64,000 nt of DNA, taken from Ailanthus altissimus (lineage: Eukaryota; Streptophyta; Magnoliopsida; Sapindales; Simaroubaceae). This document shows, piece by piece, positions 12,207 through 22,529 of this stretch (position 1 is the stretch's first letter; every line of letters begins with the position of its first letter). The notes beneath the pieces are model-generated. The model was not told the origin of the DNA. It saw only the letters and a list, made by a program, of their open reading frames with translations, and ran no database searches. The stretch is taken from NCBI GenBank assembly GCA_946807835.1, contig OX327697.1, positions 10,103,001 to 10,167,000 of the forward strand, read 5' to 3'. The position numbers were made by a program, and so were the translations under genes.

Positions 12207-13114
12207 TGTTAGAACTTGGTGATTCAACAATCTTGTATGGGCAAGAATTAAGATTAATATAAAAAAGAGAGTCATTATAAAATCAAGTATGCATTAGGTG
12301 TACAAGGGAGAAGTAAAACGAAAAGTCAAAAAGAATGGGTACTGTTCATGCAGCGACACTGTTCATAGCGAGCATTGTGCGCGCGGCGATGGATACTGTT
12401 TATAGAGAGTACTGTTCATCATGTACTGTTCTCGATGGTTACTGTTCACATGAGGTATTGTACGCGTAATTATTATTCACGCGTCAACTTAAGGGTATTT
12501 TCTACTTTGACTCAATTGATTTTTTTAAATGGGATTAGAATTATTACAAATAATGACTCTTATTCTAAATAGATTTAAGATTTCTAAAAGTGTTTTATTT
12601 ATTATATAAACCCTTCTAAATATAAGAGAAAGACAAGCATCTAAGGTTTCAAGATGTAACCATAAGAGATAATAAAGGAGTTAGGTAGGCACTAAGTGCG
12701 TGGTGCACTAAGGTGTAACTTTTGGGGAGTGTTTTCTTTTAGTTCTTAAGTGAACAAAAGAAACACCATAGATCCTTTTAGTTTAGATGTTCGGGCTATT
12801 CTTGTGTTCATTATAAAAATCTCTTATGAGAAAATACTAAGAGGTCTTAAGGAGTCATGGTGATAATTGGTAGGTATTTAGAGGTCTCTATAGGATATAC
12901 TAAGGGGTCTTGTGAGATCATTGATGATGTAAGAAGATACTTAGTGATCTATTTCAATAATAAAAAGCTGGATTATTGATTCTCCACGTAGACAATTTTG
13001 GGCCGAACCACGTATATATTGTGTTTTGTTAATTGATTTATTTTTTTATCTTTATTGGTGTGTTGATCTTATGTGTTCTTCTTTATAGTGTGAGTTATGA
13101 TTTTTTATTGTGCA
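12207..13114 (+). mobile_element. copia-type LTR inserted in the LINE
   Basis: It starts TGTTAGAACTTGG directly after the LINE frame. It holds repeated ACTGTTCA motifs (12345-12450) and 'ttttgggccgaaccacgta' near 12990, which resembles the 3' part of plant copia LTRs. A sequence like a degraded TGGTATCAGAGC primer site (TGGTGTCAAATT, about 13161) lies about 45 bp beyond the proposed end, so the end at 13114 (…TTGTGCA) is approximate. No coding sequence follows. No matching target duplication was identified. Confidence 0.5.
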
Positions 13115-13974
13115 TAAAATAAAAAATATATAAAAAATATGACTTAATTGATACTATAATGGTGTCAAATTAAAATACAAAACTTCATATCCACAATAAT
13201 ATTATTAATCTTTTACATTTTTTTCATTTATGTAAAATTATTTATACTCATCGTTATTTTAATAGAGTGGCTCATGAATTAATTATGTATGCTTTAAATT
13301 TATATACTAATAACACTTGGTATGGATCAGTTTCGAAATATATCAAAATCTCTGTAATTTAAAACTCTTAAGTTCTGGTTAATAAATATATTTTATTTAA
13401 AAAAATAAAAGAAAAGCAGAAGTTGGAAGTAGCCAGGACTTGAGAGATGATTATTATCGACTCTCGATGATCTCCTTCCTATTTCTGCATTGGCTGATTG
13501 TCGTTGGATGCAAGAACTTGAATTGAATGATGAGATCGGATCAGCATAATACTGACTTTTTTTTTTTGGGTTGTGGAGGAGAGATGACAAATTGGTGTCA
13601 AATCGAAGTATCCCATCTTGGTGCTGGCCCAGCAATAGCATGCCACTTCTTCATTATCTCCTCTACTTTGGTTGCCAGTGTTTTCAAATCGCTTATATTA
13701 AACAAGTTGAAAGACATAAGCCATGTGGCCCCCATCTATACAATCAACACGAACGTCCATCCGTACATCGGGACCCTCCATTTCCACCATCATGATTCAT
13801 CGGGCAAGGCGTAAATGTGATTTTGTGCTCCATCAAAAAGATGAAACTTTGAAAACTGTTTTCGTTATATTTGTATACTGGTTTCACCAAGTTGTCTTGC
13901 GGGGTAACTTTTATTTATTTATTTTTACAGTTTTAGAGTTGGAGAGCATAATCAATAATTTTGAAGTGTGGCTA
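13115..13974. other. unassigned stretch with higher GC
   Basis: The part from about 13400 to 13830 is less AT-rich than its surroundings. It has overlapping frames on both strands (82-95 codons) but no recognisable domain. The plus frame at 13527 begins after a poly-T tract and shows a run of ordinary-looking residues ('GAGPAIACHFFIISSTLVAS'). It could be a fragment of a host transcript or of an unrecognised element. I cannot decide between these. Confidence 0.35.
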
Positions 13975-14970
13975 TAGGGATGACAATCTGCCCGCGGGAT
14001 GGGATTCGTGGGATCCGCTTTAATTAGGTTGGGAATGATATTATTTTTATAAAAATAAAATGAAATAGGAGAAAAAATTAATTTTTAAATTATTAATAAA
14101 GTAGGATTGTGATTAAGTTTTCTCGTCTTGTTTTTACCTTGTTTTTTTTATAGATATATTATATCTAATATTTTAGTATATATTTACATATTAAATAGTT
14201 TTTTGTTCCTTAATTTTATAATTTATATTTAATTATAACATATTTTAATAATATATTTTTATTAATAAAAATATAAAATATATAATAAAAACCTTAAAAT
14301 TTACTTTTTTATTATAAACAATAAAAAAAATTATTTTTGAGTTGAGTGATTAATAATTTTAGTGAGAATATGAAATAGTTAATAAAAAAAATTAATGATG
14401 TTACGCACTTGAATATTATCTAAATTCTTATTTTTTTAATTTTTTGTTTTATTTATTATTTGTATAGAAATTTATTTATCAATTTCTATTCATATTATTG
14501 AAAGATGTCCTATTATTTTAGTTTATAAGTTTTATATTTTTTTTTAATCATAATAGACAAAAATTTAATATTATCAAAATTTATGAATATAAATTTATAT
14601 TAAAAAAATGAGTGGAAAGAGAAAAGACATTTTCATATAAAGATTTTGTATCCCGAACCTATTAATTTTTTTAGAGAATTCAGTAAAAAAATGAAACTTA
14701 AAATAAAAAAACATGGATGTTCCTACAATTTTAAAATAAGAATATGATCTATATAATATTATTTAAGACTTATAAATACTCTTTAAATAGTTTTCTTATT
14801 TTAAAAAATTATAAACGAATGTCTTTTATAATTGACAAATTGACCATTTGGATATATCCTTACGTCCTTTTAAAAATATTTTTTTTATTTATAATTTTAT
14901 ATTTGAAAATAGGAAAACAAGTTAAGTCCCTAAAAGTATCGAGCCGAGCCTTTTGAACTCTCTCTAAAAA
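13975..14970. other. very AT-rich stretch beginning with a hAT-like terminus
   Basis: Base 13975 starts TAGGGATGACAAT followed by a GC-rich 'ctgcccgcgggatggg' block. This resembles the terminus of hAT-like MITEs, including the one at 32038-32457, whose end reads TAGGGATGGCAAT. I found no inverted partner on the right, so it is only a one-sided call. The rest to 14970 is almost pure A/T with no supportable gene. Confidence 0.3.
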
Positions 14971-14978
14971 GGCCCTAG

Positions 14979-15043
14979 GCCTTTTAGCATTGTTTTTTTA
15001 TTTTTTATTTTTAGAATAGAGGCCCTTTTAGCATTGTTTTTTT
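14979..15043. repeat. short direct repeat 'cccttttagcattgtttttt'
   Basis: The block 'gg(c)ccttttagcattgttttttt' occurs at 14979-14999 and 15023-15043, each copy next to 'ggccct' or 'gaggccct'. The two units are about 44 bp apart. The repeat sits just outside the truncated end of the copia element. Confidence 0.6.
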
Positions 15044-15371
15044 TTCTAGAATGGAGGCTCTTTGGCCTCCTCTTCGACGACCTCTCCTTTTTCCCATCTC
15101 TTCTCAGTTTAAGGCTATTTTACTTTTATTTTACCTTCGTTTTTTTTATTTTCAATTTGGTTGGTCACCCAACTCCTCTCCGGCATAGCCTCCGACTATA
15201 TTGGTCAAAAAATAAATAGTTGTCTTGATCACAAAAATGCCAACACCTAAGACATCACCATGCTTCCACTGACAATCCTTTTTTGACCTCTTCTGTGTGT
15301 GGCAACTTGAGAAGAACTTCTTTGGTCTTTGGACTCCATCAGGTTTTTTGGAGTCTCGGCCGACCAGGCCT

Positions 15372-17515
15372 GTGCTATATTCTAACGCCCTTCGGCTCAG
15401 GCGTGGCAGAGTTATTGGATCATCTTCTAGTCCTATATCAAACTCATGTTCTTGGAGATACACGACATAATCATTTGAAAATGTTGATCTCCTCTCCTTG
15501 GTGGATCTCCTTAATGGCACTTCCAATTGAGGTTGTTGTTGTTGTTCCTCCTTTACATGAGTAAGAGCAAGTTCTTCAATATTAGCGGGAGATATCTCAG
15601 GAACGTCTTGATTATCTGTATTTTCATCCAGCATAATGACAGGTGCAATTACCTAGCCATTATCAATTGCAATATTAAGAATAGTTACATATTCCTCTTC
15701 AAAGACAATGTTCCTGAATTTGGTACTCCCACTGTATTCAACATCCTCAATGAACTTAGCATTCCCTGTCTCGGAAAAAGATCTGCTTGAGGGATCATAA
15801 AACTTAAAACCCCTCGATCTCTCTGAGTATCCAACAAAGTAGCAGCTTACTGTTTTTGAGTCCAACTTTCTTTTATTAGGCTTGTATGGCCTAACCTCAA
15901 CTGGACAACCCCAGACATGTAAATGCCTAACACTAGGCTTCTTTTCAGTCTATACCACATATGGGGTTTTAGCTACTGCTTTACTTGGAACTCGATTAAA
16001 GATATATACTGCAGTCTTTAATGCTTCACCCTAAAGAGATTATGATAAAGAAGATGATTTATCATACTTCTAACCATATCCTTTAGGGTCCGATTTCATT
16101 TCTCAGCTACACCATTTTGACTTGGAGTCCCTGGCATGGTGTATTGAGGAACGATGCCATATTCTTGCAAATACCTCGCAAAAGGGTTCGAATGTTGTTC
16201 ACTTGATCCGCCATATCTGCCATAGAACTCACCACCACGATTAGATTTAATGGCTTTAATTTTCTTACCAAGTTGATTTTCAACTTCAGCTTTATAGGCT
16301 TTGAAAACATCCAATGATTGAGACTTCTCATGAATCAAGTATAGATACATATAACAAGAACAATCGTCTATGAAAGTAATAAAATATTGTTGAACATTTT
16401 AGGAAGCCGTAGGGAATAGACCACAAATATCAGTATGAATTAATTCCAAGACGTTTGAACTCCTGTTGGCACCAACTTTTCTAATATTTGTTTGTTTTCC
16501 CTTAATGCATTCAATACATATTTTAAAATCTGAAAAATCAAGAGAATTTAGAATTCCTTTTGATACAAGCCTTTGAATTCTTTGTTTAGAAATATGTGCT
16601 AAACGCTTATGCCATAACATATAAGAATTCTTATTAATTAATTTGCGCTTTATACCATAATTGCTTACATGCAAAGTTTCATTAATTTGTGAGGCATGAA
16701 GATCTAACTGATATAAATTATCAACTAAAGAACTAGTACCAATAACATTTGAATTCTGAAAGAGACTAAACTTTCTATTTTCAAAAGAACAAGAGTAACC
16801 GAATTTGTCCAAATAAGAAATAGAAACTAAATTCTGTCTAAATAACGGTATATAAAATCTCTCATGTAAATTCAAATAATAACTAGATTCTAATAGTAAT
16901 CTAAATAATTCAATTGCCTCAACAGGAGCTTTATTGCCATCACTCACATAGATGAGTCTTTCAGCATCAGTTGGCAGTCGGCTCCTTAGACAACCCTGCA
17001 TAGTCATATTTATGTGAGTAGTTGCACCCGTATCTATCCACTAAGTGTGACTTGGTACTAAAGCCAAATTAACTTCTAAACAAACAAAGTTGAGAAGTTT
17101 ATCCTTTTTGTCAAGCCATTTTGCATACTTGGAACAATCCTTCTTTACATGTCCAACTTTCTTGCAAAAGTAACAAGAGATTTCAGTATTTTGTTTCTTT
17201 TGCACTTTAGGCTGTGAAGTTTCAATGTTTGCAACTCTTTTTCCTTTATTATTCCACTTCCTTTTCTTGTTGACAGCATTGTCATTGGAAGAAGTTGCTA
17301 AATGAGCACTCTCTATCTTTTCTTGTTTCAATCTCTATTCCTCTTGCACACATTGAGCAATGAGCTCATTAAGAGTCCATTTCTCTTTTTGAGTATTATA
17401 ACTTATCTTAAAAGGATTGTATTGTACAGAAAGAGAGATCAAGACCAAGTGCACGGGAATGTCATCAAACAACTCTAACTTTAGTGCCCTTAATCTTGTA
17501 ACAAGAATAGACATT
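15372..17515 (-). pseudogene. Ty1/copia gag end, protease and integrase (copia D, part 2)
   Basis: Read on the minus strand from 17515 leftwards, the first part is gag ('MSILVTRLRALKLELFDDI', continuing from 28550). A zinc knuckle CYFCKKVGHVKKDC (CX2CX4HX4C) follows near 17170, then the protease start IDTGATTHI (about 17030). The HHCC integrase zinc finger comes next (WHKRLAHIS...CIECIKGKQ, near 16500-16600). Then comes the integrase core: 'HTDICG', 'KSNRGGEF' where the usual catalytic Asp (SDRGGE) is Asn, and 'TPSQNGVAE' (16100-16420). The region from 15865 to 15380 gives 'CYFVGYSERSRGFKFYDP' and 'VPLRRSTKERR'. Stops divide it into several frames. RT and RNase H are absent: homology ends near 15372 and unrelated sequence follows, so the 3' half is deleted. 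Confidence 0.9.
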
Positions 17516-17520
17516 TCCAT

Positions 17521-19881
17521 TGTCACGCCCCAGACCCAAAAGATCTGACACACGACATCACTTACATTCATTCAATAATACTTAAACATTCATTTTAATT
17601 TCTTTCGAAATTATAGCAATTGAATTATGACTGGGACAATTAGTAAACCGGAGATACGCAGAGTTTTCTCAGAGATTAACACTCTACTACGTCACCAGTA
17701 GCAACTTTGTTACCGGAAGCCCAGAATATATTCATTGTAAATTCTTACTTAAAATCAATCCATTACTATACTTGGTGAAACTTAAATTAAGTCCAACCAC
17801 ACACAATAAAATAATATATAGGTATTTATTCACTAGGGACAAATCAAATATCTTATCCCACGTGTCCCCAAATGAAACACTTAGCAACCTAACAAATTAG
17901 GGAACCCAAGGAACAGCAGAAGCCTTGCCAAATCCGCTAAGCACACATGTACCTTATTTACCTGAAATCACCATAAATTATAATGAGTATAAAACTCAGT
18001 AAGCATACTAGTTTTTCATATATCAAATACAAATACATATATGTACACAATGCATATGTATGATATGCTGTGATCAATCAATATCATAATCTTATCAAAT
18101 CACATATCATGTAAGCGCTTACACATTCTTTCAAAACACATAATAGGAATACCATCACTCAACTACTACTTAGTAGGACTTACATATCACACTTCAAAAG
18201 CTTTCTTTGTTAAACATATCTTATCTTGAAAGCTCACTTTCAAAAAAACACATGTATGTCCATGCTCAATGTCAATGCTCACATTCATAAACATATATTC
18301 ACATTTCATATCAAAATATACTTTGACATAACATAAACATATTCTTAGCCACATTTACAAAATCATTCATAACACTTACTATGTTTATTGTGATTCCAGT
18401 AAAAAGTCTAGTATACTTACCTCTTAGCATTTTCAGGTACAAGGCTTAAATCTCCTTAACCTATCAATGGAGATTAATATTTTCATAAGCCTCACAATTC
18501 ACACAAAATACTTTAAATAGCTTACAAAATTATACACAATGCATTTATCACATCAAATTGGTCTAAATACTTGGTTTCTCAAAACCTGTCATTCTGACCA
18601 CTTACACTTAACAAAATTTTCTAATATATCAAATGATGTCCAATTACTTCAAAATCAGAATATATCATTCTTGACTCATATATCCTTCTTATATATGAAT
18701 ATTATATCAAAATTCCTACACAATCCATTCCATACATACCATCGAATCCAAACTACTAACCTGACAAGATCAAGATACTTACTGAATAGTATTCAATCTC
18801 CCAATTTTATAAAATCATATACTAACTAAAAAATTATAAAACTATCACATAATTACTCTTAACACATATCTCAGTCCATGATAAATATTTCACTTCTAAA
18901 TCACTGCCAAAAATATTTTAAAACTATTTTATTCCATAGCTTTAAAAATCTGTTAATCAAATACTGTAATGAGCGGATATACTTTAGAAAATCATAACAT
19001 TTCAACCACATTGATCTAAATTCTCAATTCCGAGTATATCATATTAGACATATAAACTTATCATATTCCATAAATTCGTAATTTTTGAAGATCATTTAGT
19101 AGGACAAACATTGTTCGTCACTGTATTATACTGTTCACATAGGAAATTTCTAGAATTTTAGGGTCATTTTGGTAAATTCACAACAAATTCAATTTCTGGA
19201 ATTTTGAATCGATTCAAATTCTCAGATGATCCTAAACATATCTAATTTTATATAATCAAAATTCAAAACCAGAATCGAATAACAACAATTTATAAAATTC
19301 TTGGATCAAGAGACTATCAAGCAGAAATTCTACAATCCATCATGATTTATCAAACTATCTTATAGATCATCATCAATTCTCAAAATATCATACGAAATAC
19401 ACGTCAAATCCTCAATTATACATATTTCCAGAAATCAAAACTTAAAGAAATTAACATAATTAACACCAATAAATTGAGAAATAGTTGTGATATACCTCTT
19501 AAAATCCAAATTTCCAATTTCTTCTTCTTTTTCTTCTCCTTCTTCTCTTTCTCTCCCCTCTTTTCTCTCTTCTCTCTCTCTAAAAGAGGTAGCTCGACCA
19601 AAATGAGAGAATTAGGGTTTTAAAAGTGTATTTTTATACTAAGTGGCTAATTTTTAGAATTTACGAATTTACCCCCAAAACTTTCAAAGTATTACAATTT
19701 GGTCCCTAAAATAAATCTAAAGTCTTGCAATGAAACCCAATGCTAATAGTATCACCTTAACCTATACAAACACTACTAATAACAATATATAAATCAAGTA
19801 TCACCAACATACAAATAAAATACGTATATTTATACATATATAAATACTTATTCTTACTAGTCGTGGATACTGGTTACTACA
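17521..19881 (-). repeat. 3' LTR of the LOG-carrying gypsy element
   Basis: On the plus strand it reads TGTCACGCCCC…GGTTACTACA, which is TGTAGTAACC…GGGGCGTGACA in the element's sense. This start and end are common in plant gypsy LTRs. It is 2361 bp. Comparing its first ~400 bp by eye with 25825-28544 gives about eight differences, i.e. close to 98% identity. Relative to the 5' LTR it lacks ~355 bp (the segment 26492-26847 of the other copy). A lysine/glutamate-rich minus-strand frame (19416-19601), repeated in the other LTR, comes from a CT-rich tract and is not called as a gene. Confidence 0.95.
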
Positions 19882-20095
19882 ATTCTCCCCTCCTTATAAG
19901 AATTTCGTCCTCGAAATTCATGACTTGAGCAAACATATAAGGATACTTAAATCTCATTTCTTATTCTCATTCCTAAGTTGCCTTTTCAACAGTATGGTTT
20001 ATTCATAAAACATTTACAAAGCAATCTTTTTGGTATATAAGATTTGCTCATAACTTAGTCTGTGAGAGAAGTACGAAACATTCATCCATAAAATA
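19882..20095 (-). pseudogene. gypsy (chromovirus-like) pol C-terminal tail and polypurine tract
   Basis: On the minus strand, reading from about 20095 towards 19882, there is 'YEQILYTKKIA', then 'NVL*INHTVEKAT*E', 'EMRFKYPYMFAQ' and finally NFEDEILIRRGE. This matches the end of plant chromovirus polyproteins (VLWxNHxVEEATWExExxM…YPxLF…FEDEI). It carries at least four stops and one frameshift. The run AAGGAGGGGAGAA directly before the LTR is the polypurine tract. Homology stops near 20095. The rest of pol is missing, which makes this the only visible protein-coding relic of the carrier element. Confidence 0.8.
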
Positions 20096-20640
20096 AACAC
20101 ATGACACACATTATGGACTTATAAAATTATACACACATATTTTTATTCTTTTCTCCCATTCGTTCAATATTTAATGTACATCTATACACTTCACCTTTTA
20201 TTCATTAAAGAATAATATAGATGTAGAATACCTATACTAATCTCTTAAATAAAATTCTTAACTCCTCTGAAAATTTTAATCCCTTCAACATATACTCATA
20301 CGTCATAATATCATTCACTACCTTGATATCATTAAAAAAAAAATGTAGCATTTCTACGCAACTAAGTTGTCATTCAAATCAGAATATTGAAGGCATTATC
20401 TTAAACGATCAAAAATCAACTTCAATAAAAAGACCTTTAGTTCAACTGATTTTTAAACTATAGATCTTAACATTATATCTCTTACTTTAACTCTTTAAAA
20501 AAATAGTCCACCTTATTGGACATCATTTTCTCATTGAGATTGACATGTCTGCTTTTTTTTTTTTTCTAATATGCTCAGTTTCAAACAGAAAAGATTTTAC
20601 TAGCACAATTACTGCGATGGCAAATATGGTTTTTCAACTA
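20096..20640. other. AT-rich interior of the gypsy element, no gene seen
   Basis: This stretch lies between the pol tail and the promoter of the 386-codon frame. I see no domain in either direction. It may contain the junction between retrotransposon sequence and captured sequence. Confidence 0.4.
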
Positions 20641-20648
20641 TTCCTTTA

Positions 20649-20714
20649 ACGTCATCCACGTAAAAGAAAAGGACAAAACGATTATTAATTTTCTTTCACA
20701 AAACTCTATAAATA
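20649..20714 (+). promoter_or_regulatory. ACGT-containing element and TATA box upstream of the 386-codon ORF
   Basis: ACGTCA (20649-20654) and a second ACGT (20658-20661) lie about 50 bp upstream of TATAAATA (20707-20714), which is 63 bp before the ATG at 20777. The layout of an ACGTCA/TGACGT-type element a short distance before TATA resembles as-1-type plant promoters, including those of plant pararetroviruses. The motifs are visible; promoter activity is inferred. Confidence 0.5.
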
Positions 20715-20776
20715 GCCTAAACCTCATAATCACTTTTCTAGCAATAAAGAAAACCAACCCTCTTACCATCTTCATA

Positions 20777-21937
20777 ATGAATCCCATTATCATAACTCCT
20801 CCTGTTCCTTTTACTCCACCACAATTTCCAGACCTAATCAGAACCAGAACACTCCATTCCCGTGCCAAAGAATTCATCAAACACTACGCCATCTTGGCAG
20901 TCCAAGAACACGGCCTCACAGTTCTTGGTGGCCCTTCATTCAACTTGGAATACCTTTTCTTTCACCTGCACTATTTTTTCCCATTTTCCCAATGGTCCAA
21001 ATCTGTCCTTTACTTGTTATGGTACCTATTGGATCTGTATACAATCGCCATGGAATTTCCATTACTTAGAACCGTCCAAAAATTAGAAAAATGTGATGAA
21101 AATCATCCAGCCCTGTTTTTTCTCCAATGGTTTTACCCAAAGACATGGTGGATAACTAAATTTCAACACATGATTGCAAACAACACAAATGCTGCAGTCC
21201 CTAGACAACATCTTTGGTCTGTTTTACTTCTCCAACGAAAGGGTATGATTGTTTCAGATCATGAAATCCATTATTACCCCACTGTCAAGGATTACCTCAC
21301 CTTTACCCTTTCACTAAAGGGGTCAATTAAGCTCTGGCCTGCAGAAGTAATCCAGTAAAAGAGAGAACTTGAAAGAATTCTTGCTCAAGAAAACCAGATA
21401 ATTCCTCCATCCGTTTGGATCTCCCCAGAAGATGCTGCACCTTGGGAACAGGTTGAAGATGACTTTGCAGAAGAACTGAATTTTGCCAATATACTCAAAT
21501 TCCAACAAAGACAAAAACATCATCTTTCACATCATAGAAATACAAATTACTCTACCCACCATCACCATATCCCAAACATGACTTATTATGCCAGATACAG
21601 ACAAGAAATGGATAACTTTCACCAATGGCCTCAACCACCTATCTCGACAGACTCTACTCAATCTCAGCCAGTTGTCCCGACAGAACCTGACCAACACCAA
21701 CCCAATCTTGACTTATCCCTCTTTCAAGACTCCCAACCTTATCCAACCGACACCCAAATCCAAGAGGAAGCCAGCACATCCCTCATCCAGACCAGCTCAT
21801 CTGAAGAAGATCAAGATATGGTAGACCCATATTCCACTCTGCCAGAGCCTTTATTCAATGTATGGGAACAACAACTCCATAAGTTCCTCTCTCACGGATA
21901 CGACACAGATGAAAGCGACCAAGGAGACTCATTTTGA
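20777..21937 (+). pseudogene. unrecognised 386-codon ORF with one in-frame TAA
   Basis: The plus-strand frame runs from ATG 20777 to TGA 21937 with only one interruption, TAA at 21356-21358 (codon 194, context CAG TAA AAG). The two halves, 193 and 192 codons, are in the same frame, and the sequence between them has no other stop. The N-terminal half is rich in aromatic residues (LEYLFFHLHYFFPFSQWSKS, WFYPKTWWI) and ends in 'GSIKLWPAEVIQ'. The C-terminal half has a His cluster (STHHHHIPN) and an acidic Gln/Ser/Pro-rich tail. I do not recognise the family. A TATA box precedes it and an AATAAA (22110-22115) follows. Codon use and lack of further stops suggest it was maintained until recently. 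It could be a captured host gene, an ORF of a mobile element or virus-like element, or a gene using stop readthrough. It sits 0.6 kb upstream of LOG copy 1, on the same strand. Confidence 0.7.
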
Positions 21938-22460
21938 CCTACATTGCTGTTTCTATTTTCACAGAAACTAGATCCGTGTTGCTCTATCACATCAAAGAGT
22001 GACTGATTACTGCTTTATCTTTATGTCAAGTGTGCTTTATCTTTCTTCATATATGCTTTTAATCTATTGGCCAAAAATCAATGTTAAGATCACAAAAATC
22101 TTTGTAATTAATAAAGTTAATTTGGCCTCATGTCCAAAGTCCAATTGTTAGCTCAAAAAGTCTTCAAGTAATAGATGCACTGTCGGCCATTAATGCCAAA
22201 ACAGCAAAGTCCCTAAATCCATAAAATAGGCCTTTATTGACTTTTCTTAATTATCTTACCTAATTCATCACGCTTTCGACACAATTTTTATCACACTTAC
22301 ATATCAACATATATTTATTCAAGATTTTGCGGCCTATTATCCCTTATAAAATGATAAAGTAAAACTCATTCTTTTTTTTTTTTGCCTCACAAGAATCGAG
22401 AAAAATATATACTTGAACATACTTACACATATGCTCCATAGCTATTATCAATTTGTTTCT
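21938..22460. other. spacer between the unknown ORF and LOG copy 1
   Basis: This is non-coding. It holds the putative polyadenylation signal AATAAA at 22110-22115 and a poly-T run near 22371-22383. The last ~50 bp before the TATA box resemble 58660-58710, the sequence upstream of LOG copy 2. Confidence 0.5.
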
Positions 22461-22461
22461 C

Positions 22462-22468
22462 TATAAAT
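22462..22468 (+). promoter_or_regulatory. TATA box of LOG copy 1
   Basis: TATAAAT lies 62 bp upstream of the ATG at 22530. The surrounding '…aatacatt…gcatc.t.atacaaactc' is conserved upstream of LOG copy 2 (58700-58745). The two copies therefore share promoter sequence, not only coding sequence. Confidence 0.55.
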
Positions 22469-22529
22469 ACATTATTATTGCATCCTTATACAAACTCGAA
22501 AATATTCAAAGATTAGGGTGAGCGTAACA

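Noticed and set aside
13527..13977. possible small host gene in the less AT-rich segment
   Set aside because: Overlapping frames of similar length on both strands, a poly-T run at the start and no known domain make a gene call unsupported. It is listed as unassigned instead.
19416..19601. 61-codon Lys/Glu-rich minus-strand frame, repeated at 28078-28263
   Set aside because: It is present twice only because it lies in both LTRs of the same element. The charged stretch is encoded by a CT-rich simple tract.
21356..21358. virus-type stop readthrough signal in the 386-codon ORF
   Set aside because: The context after TAA (AAGAGA) does not match the known CARYYA readthrough motif. A simple nonsense mutation is the more economical explanation, though not proven.
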